From Seriola aureovittata (Eukaryota; Chordata; Actinopteri; Carangiformes; Carangidae), in NCBI RefSeq assembly GCF_021018895.1, contig NC_079373.1:22080501-22144500 (forward strand): a stretch of 64,000 bases of DNA. Reading direction: 5' to 3'. Shown one piece after another: positions 1 through 13,700 of the stretch. The notes beneath the pieces were generated by a model that saw only the letters and a program-made list of their open reading frames with translations, was not told the origin of the DNA and searched no databases. The translations under genes were made by a program, and so were the position numbers. Numbering within the stretch: position 1 is the first letter of the stretch; the number at the start of each line of letters is the position of its first letter.

Positions 1-153
1 GGCATGCACGCAAAGACACCTACATATCTTAAACAGGAAAATCCATTAGAGATCACATCTATACTGCATTTTTAAAAATCAAAGACTTATAGTACCACGT
101 ACAGCCATCACAATACTATGTATGAATGGCAGCAAAGAAGAGAATGTCATTAC

Positions 154-3100
154 CTAGGTGTATGGTGAAACTCTCCTCCAGCTGAGGCTGCTCCTCAAAC
201 ATCCTGGCCCCAGAATCTGCAAGCTCTGACAGCTGGTTGGGCTGCATCTTAATCTCCTCGCTGGAAATTAATCATGCAAACAAACCAATCAGTTAAGACA
301 GCTTTCAAACACAGCATAAACAACATATATTCTAAAGGCTTAAGAAAAGAACAGTAATAGAGATAAACTTAAGAGTTTCATCCCAAGAAAAAGCAAAATT
401 GAAACCCGGAACAAGATATTAGTCAACATATAAGGCAACCCTTCATACAATAAAAACAATAAAATAGGAAATAATGCAGTTCACAGATTAATTATACAAG
501 TCCCAGTTATAAGGATTAAATTTTCTCTTTTCTTTGTTTACAAAAAAAGAAAAGAAAAATTCAGCCTGGATTCTGTTTACAGTTTTCCATTAAAGGCTAC
601 CTTTAACTAAAAATGCATATTTATGAAGTGTTCAAAGTGCTAATGTAGAAGTATTAAGTTCCACCTACACATAACAAAATAATGATATTCATCATTAAGA
701 AAAAAAGATGCAGGGTCAGCACACTGTGTGATAAGCTCCTAGCATGCAGGTCCTGGTGGTTTCAGTGTTTTGATGGAATAGCTGATATATGCGGATGGAG
801 AGTGTAAGACCTGAATTTAAACCAGAACTCAACAGTACTACATTACTGTTAACCCCTATAAGATTTTTTTTTTCACCTCTTTTCCCAAGATGCCATTCAT
901 AACCGATACTGCAAAGCTAAGCATCAGTCATACTAAGACGAACGTTTGACTTCTTGTAATCACTTCAATTAATATGTAAATGTAGCCTGTGCTCCAGAAA
1001 GAGATGTCATGTTTTGGATTAGAACTGCTGGAGTGCAGCTCCACTAACACAGATCACATAAGGGATATTTCAGTAGTTCATTAATTTTATGTCATCTTTT
1101 GAGTCAACGAAACAGTTGTTTGTGCTGATTCTACTACTCTGCTGTGTCTTAGCTTGTCTTCCTAGTTTTTGTCTTTTAATCACTGTATTTTATCAGTGTA
1201 AGTTTTATTATCACCCTACTTTTACAGTTAATCACTGTACAAACAAACCTAACATGGACTTAAATCTCAAAGCTTAGACAAGCCCAAGCCTCTGCGCCAG
1301 AGGCTCAATGCCGGTGGATAAAGACGTGCCGCTCTGTCGCCGACAATCCCACTCGAAGCTGCCGCATCTGCAGATTTCATTCATCCGTGTCGACACCGCA
1401 GCTTATTTTTGCTACCTAAAAAGAGTAAGCACCTAAGCACCTGACTCCATCATTCATTATCTTAAATCAACAATTTTTGCTTTATTCTCAGATTTGAAAG
1501 ACTAAGTGAGATTGTCACAGAACTGAAAAAGCCTGTTCAGGTGCGTTTGGGTGTAACGCGTAAAGGAAGCCCACAGACATTAGAAGTGTGTAAACATACA
1601 AAGATTATGCTTCAGTGTACACACAAATACAACATGTTAACACAAACACATACAGACAAACTCACTTTATTTTGCTGCTATTGTTGGATTTCTGTAGGTC
1701 CTGGTGCAGTTTGATGACCCACTCCTGGTACTCCTGCTTCTGAATGCCAGTAACTTGCTTTAACTCACTGGCCCACTTGTTTTCCAGCACCTGTTTACAG
1801 AAGACAATGTCTAACATTCAGGAACTTTAATATGACTGGAACACACAACATATTTTGACTAAATAGGCCAAACCAAATCTGAACCTGTGAATGGAGAATT
1901 CACTAACCGAATCCTCTGAAATACCTGCGGTCAAACAATAACTTTGACTATGCACTGGGATGAAGGTACACCTGCTTTTAACGCTGCTAGAAACTACGGA
2001 GCCTTCTTAACTTCTTTTTTACCTGCTGTGCATCAAAGTGCTGAGATGCCACTGCATTTACATCCTGGTCACTCAAAGTGTTCCCCAGCTCGTGCATCAC
2101 CTTGTCCATTTCAGCTGCTTGTCTGTCAGACAGAAAAATATTATATAAGAGATGAAAGTAAAAGGGAGAAAGGTTTAGAGGCACAGACACCACTGAAAGA
2201 TAAAGAAACATTTTCAGATCACAATGGTATGGCTCCAACATTCTACAAATACAAAAGTGTGTTATAGGATATTTTTACCCCTGGCGTGTTGGGTCAATTC
2301 AAACTCTGGTCGATTAGCCCATTTGTGTGAAAAGTCTAAACCCGTGTGAAACCTGTCAGTCAAACTCTGGTGCAGACTTTACAACTGACTTGACTGAGAT
2401 CACCTGAAAAGGTGGGTCTCAGTCCTACTCCAAGCAAACTATGATGCAGGTTGTTAATGGTGTGAATGCAAAGCAGACCAACCACAGGATTTTATAATAA
2501 TAGATGTGTGATTTTAGTGGTAATTTAGATGGTTTATCTACAATCCAGTAAATCCAGCGTATAGTTACGAAAAAAGTATTTGGAAACCATGTGAGCATGT
2601 CAACACTTAAGTGTGGGGATTTATCCTGATACATAAGAGAGTTAAAAGACTAAAAGAGGTGTATGAGCTTGTGTCCTACTCCATCTATTTCAGCATATAC
2701 CAAATAAAAAATATTATTGTCTCAAGCCAGTTATTTATGAGTTAATGCTTCCTGAGCTGTTTGGGACACCAGAGAAAATAAAATAAACACATGAGGCACA
2801 GTAATGTGCTATGTATAACTCAACAGAATTTGAGCGCCGATGATGCACGATTACATCAACAAAATTCTCCACTAATTTTGTGATACCCGTCAATCCAGAT
2901 GGCTTCATGCTTACAGCTCTTGTGGTTTGTTTGTAAAAAGTCAGTTTAAACATGGACTGGACCAGAATTACAAATGAACAATATATAATTTTTTTCCTTG
3001 GTCCTCCCGACCAAATTGACCAAATGAATTTACAAAGATTCCAGGCAATAATCCCTAACACCCACCTCTCCTGAAGCTTCTTAATCTCCATGTCTCTTTC

Positions 3101-5813
3101 ACTGATGAGCTCAGAGATGCTAACAAAGTAGTTGTGCTCCAGGTTGAGTAGAGTATCTGAGGCAGGGGAGTGGATCAGCTCATGGTAAACATCGGCAAAG
3201 TCCTCATCCCAACTGGGCTCTTCGGGCCGGGCATGTTCCAGTGTAGTCTGAAACAGTGACGAAGGAAAGACAATAAGTTCTCCAAAAGGACAGTTGGCAA
3301 CAAGAATTTCTATTTCAAAGTGGTTACAAAAAGACAACGATATACAACCGTGGCATTGCAGGGTTACTATATTGTATGACATATTATCATGGCTGATGAG
3401 CTGCTGCATGCACTGTGAGTTAAAAGTGACATGCAAGAAGCTGACGTAGTAGAAAGGGTTCAAACAAAATGACATATGTTCACTATGTTGAGAGGAAGAC
3501 AAATGAGGAAGGCAATATGCAATGTAAACACATTTAAGGGTTTTGCAATAAACCAGGGCAGTTGATGATCCATAATTAGAAAAGCAACAGAACAGTATTC
3601 AGAATCTGAAACTCCTCTATTTATACAGGCTCAGGAATCTGCAGGCCACACACATGATGGACACTGGAAAGCTTCCATGTGTATTTCTGTGTGACTGCAG
3701 TAAAACGCTGAGAGGTAGCCAGTCCTACATGTCGTAAATGTCCGAGTGCAGTGGGCCAGAAGGGCTTCACAACATGAGCTGAAACGGCCACTATCTTTTT
3801 ATCAGTGCCTTAGCAAGTGTCAGTGTCAGTGTGGTTTTGCGTTAAACCATATTAACTTATTGACCATCTTTAAAAATGAAAGAAGAGACATTCACTTTAA
3901 AAAAAAAAAAAAAAAATGCATGAGAGAGCAGACCATACTTAATTTAATTAGAAAACCATAAGGGCCACTCGACGTCTCACTAGACTGTTTGTTTTGCATT
4001 GATCCGTAATATAAAAGTGATGACTCCAATCTCAAATATGTGAAACCACCACCAAATATTGGATCTCTGGGCAGAAATGCATCAAACTGTAACCAAGTGT
4101 TATGAGTAGGAGAGACATTAAACACAGGACGTAGGCTTTTGTAATGAGTTTTTTTTTTTCTCTCCAGAACTCATGAATTATCAACTTGCAGATGCACTGT
4201 GCTACTTCTGTTTTAATTACTTTAATGACCCATGACTACCCTGAAGTTAGCAGGAGCATTCAAGGACACTTCCGAAACACTCTGCTGTGCTACTCAGAAA
4301 CATGGAGTAGTAGATATACGATCAGGGTCCGCTGGACAACCAGTGTCTGAAATTAACTTTCTGGAACACCTGCCAAGAATAAAGCATGCCGTCCACATTA
4401 TTAACAGACATTTTTCACAGAAATATCTGCCTACACAATTTTAAATATATATATAAATATACGTAAACATCAAACAAACTGACTTTGAAAAAAGTTAACT
4501 TTAAGTGGATGATTTGTCTCACTAAAGACTAATTATGTTTATGGTATTATTCCCTAAATGATACATGATACAACTAAGTGATGCAAATCAAATAAAAAAC
4601 AGATCTTCAGCTTATAACAACAGGCACCATGGCCACCCTTTATAAATGTGAGAGATGTGTACAAATCCAGATGAATCCAAACACATACCATAACTCTAAA
4701 TCTGTCAGGAGCTTCCCATGATTATTGATACTGATATGAGAGCTTGTGGTATAACCATGTAATAACTATTAGAAGTGCTGATGTTAGATGTTAAATAGAT
4801 TTTAGGCACAATAACATACTGAAAAGTGTGATCACCTCCACATAAGACCTGGTCCATGCATTGGTGAGCTGGTTTACATCTACTTCTCCTGTAGTGAGTC
4901 TCTGCAGGGCAAGCTCTGCCTCTCTGTCATAATCCAGGATGGTCTCGGTTTCAATGAAGTTTGAAAGCAAGGTTTTCAGCTCTGTGGGAAGAGATGCATG
5001 TGCAGCAAAAGCCAGTCATTTCCCAAATGTTTTCATTTCTGTGCAAGCCAAGTAGTACTCTGCAAAATCAATGGGTTGGATATATTCCAATCGTTTAGAT
5101 TTCAACCTAACAGCATGCTTACAGGCAATACTGTCTCTTTCCAAGGAAGACATGTGGAGAGAAATAATTACAGTTCAAATAAAGAAAATCTAATTTTACT
5201 TGTCCAACTGTGTAGATATGGATTACAATTTTTAGGTGGGAGATACAGTGAAGTTAGTTGACGACAGATTATAATTATTGTTATTTCCTTCATTCCTGTA
5301 TAAAATGTGGTTTCTAGAATTTGAAAACTGAAACATATTTATTTATGTTCTCTTATATATAGGGTACATTATATAGTATATAAGGGGTATATTATAGAGT
5401 TATAGGGTTTAGGGAGTACATGACAAGCTCCCCTGAACAAACGATTATGTTTGGGTTATAGATGGCTAATGCTAGGGTTAGGGGCATAGTTACATTTAGG
5501 GTCTGACAATCCCAGCAAACAAGGTGGAGCAAGTGTTGCAAATGCAAAAGAGAAACAAGCATAGATATATTATTTGATAAACCGTAAGAAGGGTAACACC
5601 ACATATACATAAGTTCTGAGCAGCAATCTCACCATTTTCTATATAGCAGGGTATTTTATGTAGCAGCATCAGGCGTCCATGAAGGTCGCTGATGTTCTCT
5701 TGAACAGGGAACTTCAGAGGCACTTTGAGGACACAGTTGTGTTTTCCTGCCCTGAACTCAAACACAAACTCTTTCTCAGCAGCACTGGCCGATTTGCCTT
5801 TGTTCTTCTTCAT
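154..5813 (-). CDS. c12orf4: C12orf4 homologue, 5' part (3' end outside window)
   Basis: Six coding exons read on the minus strand: 5633-5813, 4836-4981, 3066-3247, 2023-2122, 1666-1790, 154-260. All have GT-AG borders, and the phases join into one 280-codon frame that runs off the left edge. The ATG at 5811-5813 starts MKKNKGKSA; the upstream in-frame GTG lies in the 5'UTR part of the exon, which begins at 5821 after a cag acceptor. Recognised from recalled family motifs: [19 protein letters not shown] near residue 40, [14 protein letters not shown] near 80, and [18 protein letters not shown] near 120, followed by a helical, charge-rich stretch. No catalytic motif or membrane segment is visible. 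The human protein is about 550 aa, so roughly half is present. It is a conserved cytoplasmic protein reported in mast-cell degranulation and recessive intellectual disability; its molecular role is unclear. Introns 261-1665, 2123-3065, 3248-4835 and 4982-5632 hold nothing I recognise beyond A/T runs. Confidence 0.88.
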
Positions 5814-6388
5814 GGTCACAGCTGAAAAATAAAAGGCAACGGTAAAACAAGACTGGAAGCAATTTAATATAGTTCTCTGTGTAGAAATAATACTCCATAT
5901 CTATATTTGACTACTTGGCTATTATTAAATAAAGACCCAAAAAATCTGCAAGGAGTGAGGCCTTTCATCAGCATAGACATGCCTGCATCACCTTCTCATT
6001 GTCATATCTTCAAATCTATGAAATTACCTGTGTTAACCAGATGACACCGCAGAAAAAAAAATGTCCATACATACAGTACACAGTAGAAGCAACACGGGGA
6101 GAGCAATACTTCATCATTAACACATTGTTACAGTCTATCCAGCAGCGGACAGGTATTTTGCATTTGCTAAAATCAATATGTTTATGTAATCAATGTTCTG
6201 TGTCAGCTACGTTTAGCCCTTTAACGTCTATGTAGAATTAGCACAACGTTAGCTAGCAGTACAGCTAACGTTTAGGAACCAGGCTATAAAAAATTAAAGA
6301 GGAGCACACTGCCGCAGACATGTACAACTGGCTACGGGTTTTCGATGTCTTTGGAGAACATATAAATGTGACCAACGTGAGACTTACC

Positions 6389-7749
6389 TGAATATGGATG
6401 AGCAGTGTTTCATGTATTTCCTGTTGCAAGTCCAGCGCTGCTGTTTGGTTCAGTCAGCTGACTGTTTCAGAGTGTAGCTGTGTGACAGTAAAACCACTTT
6501 CGTGTATTTCGTGGGGGAAGGCTATTTTGTCCATTTTGCATCAAAACGTCGTGTTATATTTCTGAAAGCCTCAGAAGCTTACACGTTGTATATGTCTTTT
6601 TTTTATTATTATATTTGCTCTCTTTTACGTACATAGCAGAATTGCAGAGCTACGAATCTATTGACGCCAGTACTTCATTTACAAGAGCGTTTTCCTTGGG
6701 CAATGCCTCCCCCTGCTGGCCACAGATAGCTGGTTGATGGATGGTTTATGAATGAGACTGACCATGTTTTCATCTTGTGAGTTTGTCATCATGGCAAAAT
6801 ATGCTCCTGGAGACGCCTACTACTAACAAAGAGCTTTAAGTACTTTGGCAGGTGTTTATATGTCAGACAGATTTTGTCCCCGCGATAGCTCACAACGGTG
6901 CGAGATGACGACAGTTTACAGGTGTTTAGTTGAGATCAAAATCGAAGCTGGGTGTGATCCAACCTATGAGTAGGTCCACTGAGTACTGAGTACTCATATA
7001 ATAATGTAGTAATAACTGAGTACTAACGTCAACATGTTGAGGGGCATCGCTGCTGTGTGGTCCCATCATCACCATCATCCTCACAGCCACAAAGTTTCCA
7101 ATAACACTATAAATACTGCATATCACAGTGGATCTTTGTGACAGTTATGCCCTGGTAAAACAAACCGCTGCCTAACGCATATCACACATCGATTGTATGT
7201 CTGTGTGTACGCCCCCGAGCGCGTGCATGCGCTTTCTTCAAGTTTGAGTAAGTAAGGGCGCGTGTATAAGTAACCCTCTTACAAACATCCGAAAAATCCT
7301 TATTTCACAACACTTAAAACAAAATAGCACCTAATCTGTGCAGTGTATTAACATTTATCGACGATATGCTATGTCGGAGGATTGGGAAACATTTATGAAT
7401 TTTAAAAGGGTTAATAAACACACTTGCTTTTTTACACGCTTTTGAATTGGTGTGAGTATTTGCAGACGCTCCCACCGATGGTTGAACCGTCCCGTCATAC
7501 CTCGCGTGGCCAACGGCTCTCTCCACCGAAAGCTTGCTCATTGAATTGCCGTACTTAGCCTGCTCGGTTCGATTTAGGCAAATAATTTGGAGCAAACCAG
7601 GTTGGACTAGCTGATTGAACACCAGCTATCAGCCACACACTTTCCCGGCCTTCTGTTTATCTGACTGCGGCGGTGGGGCGTGCTTTCCTGGGTTCGCTGG
7701 TTGGGTTTGCTCGGGGAGGCAGGGGGAAGTACGGAGCTGGTCCCGAGTG
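6389..7749. promoter_or_regulatory. Spacer between divergent c12orf4 and e2f4, probable promoters
   Basis: The two genes are transcribed away from each other. A good donor for a non-coding first exon of c12orf4 lies on the minus strand (acttac on the plus strand at 6382-6387), so that exon would begin somewhere in 6388-6500. A perfect 14-bp palindrome, CAGTCAGCTGACTG, containing an E-box sits at 6451-6464 in that zone. On the e2f4 side, 7190-7750 is richer in G+C and CpG, for example around 7210-7260 and 7655-7760, as expected for the promoter and 5'UTR of a cell-cycle gene. I did not see a canonical E2F site. Transcription starts are not defined by the sequence alone. Confidence 0.55.
6706..6725 (-). 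promoter_or_regulatory. CTCF-like motif
   Basis: On the minus strand the core reads TGGCCAGCAGGGGGAGG, a close match to the known CTCF core (CCASYAGRGGGC-type). It lies between the divergent genes c12orf4 and e2f4. Motif match only; occupancy is unknown. Confidence 0.5.
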
Positions 7750-10700
7750 ATGATGGAGCTGGAGTCGGCCAGTAACAGAGGGGAACTGGGAGCTGTGGGG
7801 GACTCGCTGCAGCCACAGACCCCGAGCAGGCACGAAAAGAGTCTAGGACTGCTCACCACCAAGTTTGTGACTTTACTACAAGAGGCAAAGGACGGAGTGC
7901 TGGATCTGAAAGCTGTAAGCATGCAGCCTAGAGTCTTTGTTGTTAGCTAGCACATGTCATTTTGAGCCTAACCGCTGTCGTTAGGTTACATGCACTTTCG
8001 CTAGCTTGCTTGTTAGCCTAGCCTAGCTGTGACAGGCTAATTTGAATAGGTGATACCTCTTTGCTTATGGATTTGCAGTTTTTATACACCAGGGCTACTT
8101 TCAAACCTTCAGCTTCAACGCGGCGTCATGGTATTTTCACGTTTCTAAAAGAGGGTAAAGTAAGGTTACAAACTGAACTTTGAGAAGACTGGTCAACTTT
8201 GCAGACTCTGCCCCCTGCAGATTCAAAGTTTAAAAAGTGGGTCATCTTTTGTCGTTCCCCTTTGAGCTAACGCTACTACATCTTCACACATGAACAATTT
8301 TTTTCTGATTGATAACGTAGTGGTCACTTAACGACATGTTCTAACTTGGTTAGTTTTTACTCAAAAAAGCTTATGCTTTTAAAGACAGTGCATTGACTTT
8401 TCAATCTGAAACATATAAAATATCGTCAGCTGTGTTCCTCATCACACTCTCTAGGCCATAATCTTCTGAAAAAGCTATTCAGATATTACATATTGATCCT
8501 ACTAGCTTAGTAGTCTGTCAAAGATACTTGAAGAAGTAGTTGGTGTTTATCTCTAATAAAATATAAATGTTGAGAACAAATGGATGTTTGCACAGTGGCC
8601 AGTGCCACTAACTATTAATGATACTTGAACTTGTATACCATATAATTTAGTTTCATTTGAAGCCCAGACTTACCAAAACATATTAATAGACTTGTCATAT
8701 TGCAATGTAAATGGACATTTTTACAAACGCTGCCATCCATGTTTTTTCTCAACCAAAACCGGAGGAACAGATGGCAGCTTGACTAGCCAAGCATTACTTT
8801 GTGTAACAGAACAGTTTCTTTTTCACTGTGACCTCAGTGACTTGGCCGACAGATTGGCTTCATAGCTACTGACACTCATCTTGGCTCTGGGCTTTGCTGT
8901 TAATAAAACACCAGACACTTATGCTTTTTTCTTTCTCTTTCACTCTCATTTTCATGCGTCCATTAAAACATTCTGCATTTATGAATTATGAAACAGATTC
9001 ACTTTGAGCAATCACACTTAAAACACTATCTTTGACAGAAAAAATGATGTGTCTTGTTCTTCTGTTATTAGATATTAGCTCAAACTTTGGGTGATTGGTG
9101 TGATTATTCAAAGACATTTTAGGCTCTGTAAGAATTTAAATAAGAGCTGTGACTTAAATTTGTTTTGTAAACCAGAGCTTCTATGACTGAAGTCTATCTG
9201 TATGTTGACACTGCTGGAAAAGTTAAACACAGTCATACCAGTTGACACTGTATAATGAAGGGTTAGGTATGTGTATTGATTTCAGTTAAAATGCTACTTT
9301 TGCATTAGTGAATAATAAATGTATCTTATGTCACCTATTAAATAATAGCTCTTGGTAGTTTATTAGCTGTCATTTAGCAGATCTATCACTCCACTTCACC
9401 CACAGGGGTTTCTGAAAAGCCTAGACTTATCAGCACCAGCCATATGGTTATCATTAGTTTGTTAAACATCAAGAGGTTGAGCTGAGAAGGAAGTTTAAAT
9501 GACATTTAGATAGGTGGTGAAACCTCATGGTTTTGGTTGCGGGGTATTGAACCCGTTGGCAAAGACACAGCAGTCCCTCTTTGTAAGTGCTTTTAGCTCA
9601 AAGCCTACTAAGGGAGATGTCAGTAATCTTCATTGTATTTTTCATTGCTTTTGTCCTGTCATTCAGGCTGCGGACACCTTGGCAGTGCGTCAAAAACGGC
9701 GTATTTACGATATAACTAATGTGCTGGAGGGAATTGGACTGATAGAGAAGAAGTCCAAGAACAGTATCCAATGGAAGTAAGTTCTCAGTTCAAAAACTAA
9801 AAACAAAAGTACAAAATTTGCTGTCTAACAGATCAGATCTTCTGTGTTTTGCCTTCATGAAAAGGCAAATGTTCATTTTTATTGTAACAGTGAATTTAAA
9901 AAGTACCTCCACAATTTGCAAGGTGAGAGCCAATTACATTTATATTTAGGAGTTTTGTACTGACCTTATATTGTCTTCATTACAGAAGTGCAATTGTGGT
10001 TAGGTAATAAGAGGGTGGAACTATGTGAAACAGTACTGTGTCTTGAAAGCACTTGCGCCACCCCACCCCACCCACCCCCCCACACACACACACAAACCTT
10101 CCACTTTTTCATGTTGTATGTATATATTACAACTATCGGGAGATGGCTTAGAGGCTGATTCTTCTGCGGATCACAGCACCAATTGATGTCACGTTATTCT
10201 TGTGTGTGCTTATGTCTGCTTGTGTCTTGATCTGTGTGACAAACACGCTCATGACTCTGTGACTATATATGTGTCATAGAGAAATGACTACTCACCAGAA
10301 GAGTTTGAATCGTATGAAACAAACAAGAATCTCAGTCTGCATTACATGTGCTTTTTTAGATACACAAAATGACTCAGACAATTAGAAAAGAGTCTCTCCA
10401 CTGCAGGTATGCTACTTTAACCTCGTTGAGAGCTGTAGATATGAGAGTAGGAAGTGTACATGAAAATGTTAAAGTAGCTCAGTGTTTGGCATGATGAAGT
10501 GCGGTCAGTCAAGTATTAGTACAGTGACATTTTTTGGTTTTGACTCTTTACCACAACACTTTGGTTTTAAATTGGAAAATGACAATGAGGGCAAATGTTC
10601 TCAAAATATTGTTGTAGAGGTTGTGGAAACATAATTCATAAATATAACCTTAAAGCAAACATTATGTCTATCACAAGCTGTAGTTATTGGCATATTTGTC

Positions 10701-13700
10701 AGAAAAAAAGTCTTCTGTTAGTGCAGCTGTATCTGTTGTGGCCAAGATACAAGGCAGATGGATCAGTAGCCAAGAGAAAGTGAATGAGAATGAATCTGCT
10801 TAGTTGTATCAATAATAAAACAGCGTGTCAATGAAAAACAGCATGTGTGCTCATCAGTGTGTGAAACAGTCTTTTCACACATGCTGTCTGTACATAACCA
10901 TGTATTTGTCTTTGTATTTCAGGGGTGTAGGTCCAGGTTGTAATACCAGGGAGATAGCTGATAAGCTGATTGATCTAAAGGCAGAGCTCGATGATCTGGC
11001 TCTCAGGGAACACGAGCTGGACCAGCAGAGAGTCTGGGTCCAACAGAGCATCAAGAATGTCACAGATGACTCCAACAACAGCCCATATCCTTCACTGCAT
11101 AGCGTGTTTATATGTCTGTTGTAGTTTATCAGGACAGTACTTATTTAACCTTACAGTCTAATCAGTAATTGATTTATTATATTGCATTCCAAATTACAAG
11201 TAATGACTGTTCCTGAGAAGAGTTGTTCCTCATTTGTGTTTCTTCATACCCAGCCTTAAAAACCCTTTGTGCCATCACAAGGGTAATTTTTTCCTCCAGA
11301 GCCGCAGAGGACATTTTACTTGTACTTTGTGTTTTGACTAGTCAACGGATTTTTTTACCTTTTACTTTAATGTCCTGTGATAATTTTTTTTTATGTATTC
11401 TGTTATTTCAGTAGAGCTGTGCCAGCTGTAATAAAGGTCTACTGGCAATTGTAGTACTGTAACTTTCACCTGTTGATGGAAAATATTTAGTGAATTTACA
11501 GGCTCATTAGAGCAGTGCCAGATTGCTGACTATCGAAATCCGTAGGTACTGATGTAAAGCCAGGGGTTTTCCTGTATAGGACAGACTGCCAATTATATCA
11601 TGGGGATAAAATGCTCCTGAGGAACAAGGACAACAGTGACAAACTGCGTGAAAACATTTTGCAACCATTTGCAAACATGCCATTATGAATTACTTAGATT
11701 ACTTAGATATACTCTATACTATGTTCTGTACTTTGTACAAACCACTCATGGTCAGTATTTAGATATGTGCGTGTGGCATGCAGTGACACAAGGACAAAGT
11801 AAACCATGACAAAACAGTGAAACATATCCAATCTCAACACCATCTGGCATCTCATAGTGGACTGTCCTGGGCATACATCACCACAAATTCTGCCAGCTCT
11901 GTCAGCCACTAAGCTCATATTGAGTCTCTCTGTCCTGGTAATTTAAAGGGGCACTCCACTGATTTTTACACATAAAAGTAGGAGAATATTAGAGAGTGAG
12001 TATTACCTATCCTGTATATTGACTTCTCTGCTTCTGGATTGAGATTTCTAAAGTCTGAAAAAATAGCCCACCTTTCTTTTCAAACAGAGGGTGTGAAGTT
12101 TGACAGATGAGATTATTTAACAGGCAGGGGGAGCGTAGTTTGTGTTGTAGTTTCAGTGTTGGAACTGTAGGACCTCCAATTTTACTGAAGTACTTTATTG
12201 AAATGCTGGAGTACCCAACTGATTAATGTAGGTAGTCAGTAAATCGTGTCTTTGGTTAACCAACAGTCTTCCAGTTATAAGTAGTGCAAATGTGCAAAGC
12301 TGTATTGCTGACATATTTTCTTACTTTAGTGACAAACCTTGTTATTGTATGGACCCTTAACACATTTATACTATGGCATATATAAAACATGAAGACCTCT
12401 GTGGGGCTTTCAAAGGTATTCTTTCCTCTATGCTCTGCACTCACTGTTTTCATTTTCTGTCACATTTGTCAACACTTGTCATGACTCATTACCTCTTTTT
12501 TGCAGGTGACACACTCCTAGCAATTCGTGCTCCCATCGGCACACAACTAGAGGTGCCCATACCAGAATCTGTAAGTTGTGTGTGCATAGTGTGTGTGGGG
12601 GTCAGGTCCACCTACTTTTGTTCTGTCTCGTGCCTCAGACTGGGTGTTTGTGTGTGCATCCAGGTCCTTAATGGGCAAAGGAAATACCAGATCCGTCTCA
12701 AGAGTTCATCTGGTCCTATAGAGGTTTTGCTGGTCAATAAGGACCCGTCCAGTGCCTCTCCTGTTGTTTTGCCCGTCCCTCCTCCAGATGACGTCCTTCA
12801 GAACCTCCCAGCACCAACTCCTACCTCCCAGCCGGCCACTGCTGCCTCCCAGGTCAACACACATCAGCAATCACTATGCAAATAGTACTATTTTTTATGT
12901 ATTTATCGGTTTACTGTTGACCGGAGGTTCACTCTCAAGACGTCCTTCTTTAATGAGACAATAAAAGAGGATTAGTAGAAGACATTGATCCCAAGGTGGC
13001 AACATTTTTCACAGTTTGTCTCATGACATGACAGTTGTGTTTGAAATAGTGTTCGTACAAGCTAACTCACCATGGAAAAATGATTCAAAACTTGTTTTCA
13101 TTATACAAATCCATCTTTCTTCATCATGCAATGTTGTGACTTTCCTTCATCTTTCCACCTGGCAGGTCACCAAAGCAGCTCCTGCCACTTCTGCAAAACC
13201 GGCTCCTGCCACAGCATCTGCAACAGCAGCCAACCAGACAGTCTCAGTGACAGGTTTCCTTCTTATTGTCTAAACGATTCCCTCTTTCATATAACATCAT
13301 GTCATTTTGATTTTTATTGTTGTATTTTAGACTGAACAATTTGATACCAAGGGCTACCATTAACATAGTGATTTACAGCATGTTGTCTCGTGTTTGTTTT
13401 ATTTTAGAAGTGACGACCACCACGGCGCTCACCCCAACGACAGATACACCTTCTGCAGTCACTCAGCAGCTTCAGTCCTCTGCCTCGCTGGACGGATCTG
13501 CATCCTCTTCTGCCTCTGCAGTATTTGAACCAATTAAGTCGGATCCCTCTGAATGTGAGTTTTGCATGTTGCTGAACTTTTGAACCTTTCATAACATAAC
13601 ATAACATAACATAACATAACATAACATAACATAACATAACATGCACCTTTTTAGAGAAGACAACCTCACACTAAGAATTATAATGATTATGATGTTTACT

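Noticed and set aside
2735..3502. 255-codon minus-strand open frame
   Set aside because: Only 3066-3247 is a real c12orf4 exon; the rest is intron read through both splice sites.
7615..7749. Upstream in-frame extension of e2f4
   Set aside because: Open by chance; E2F4 proteins start shortly before the PSRHEKSLG motif, and the region looks like promoter/5'UTR.
13590..13641. CRISPR-like array
   Set aside because: Simple pentanucleotide microsatellite without spacers, in a vertebrate genome.
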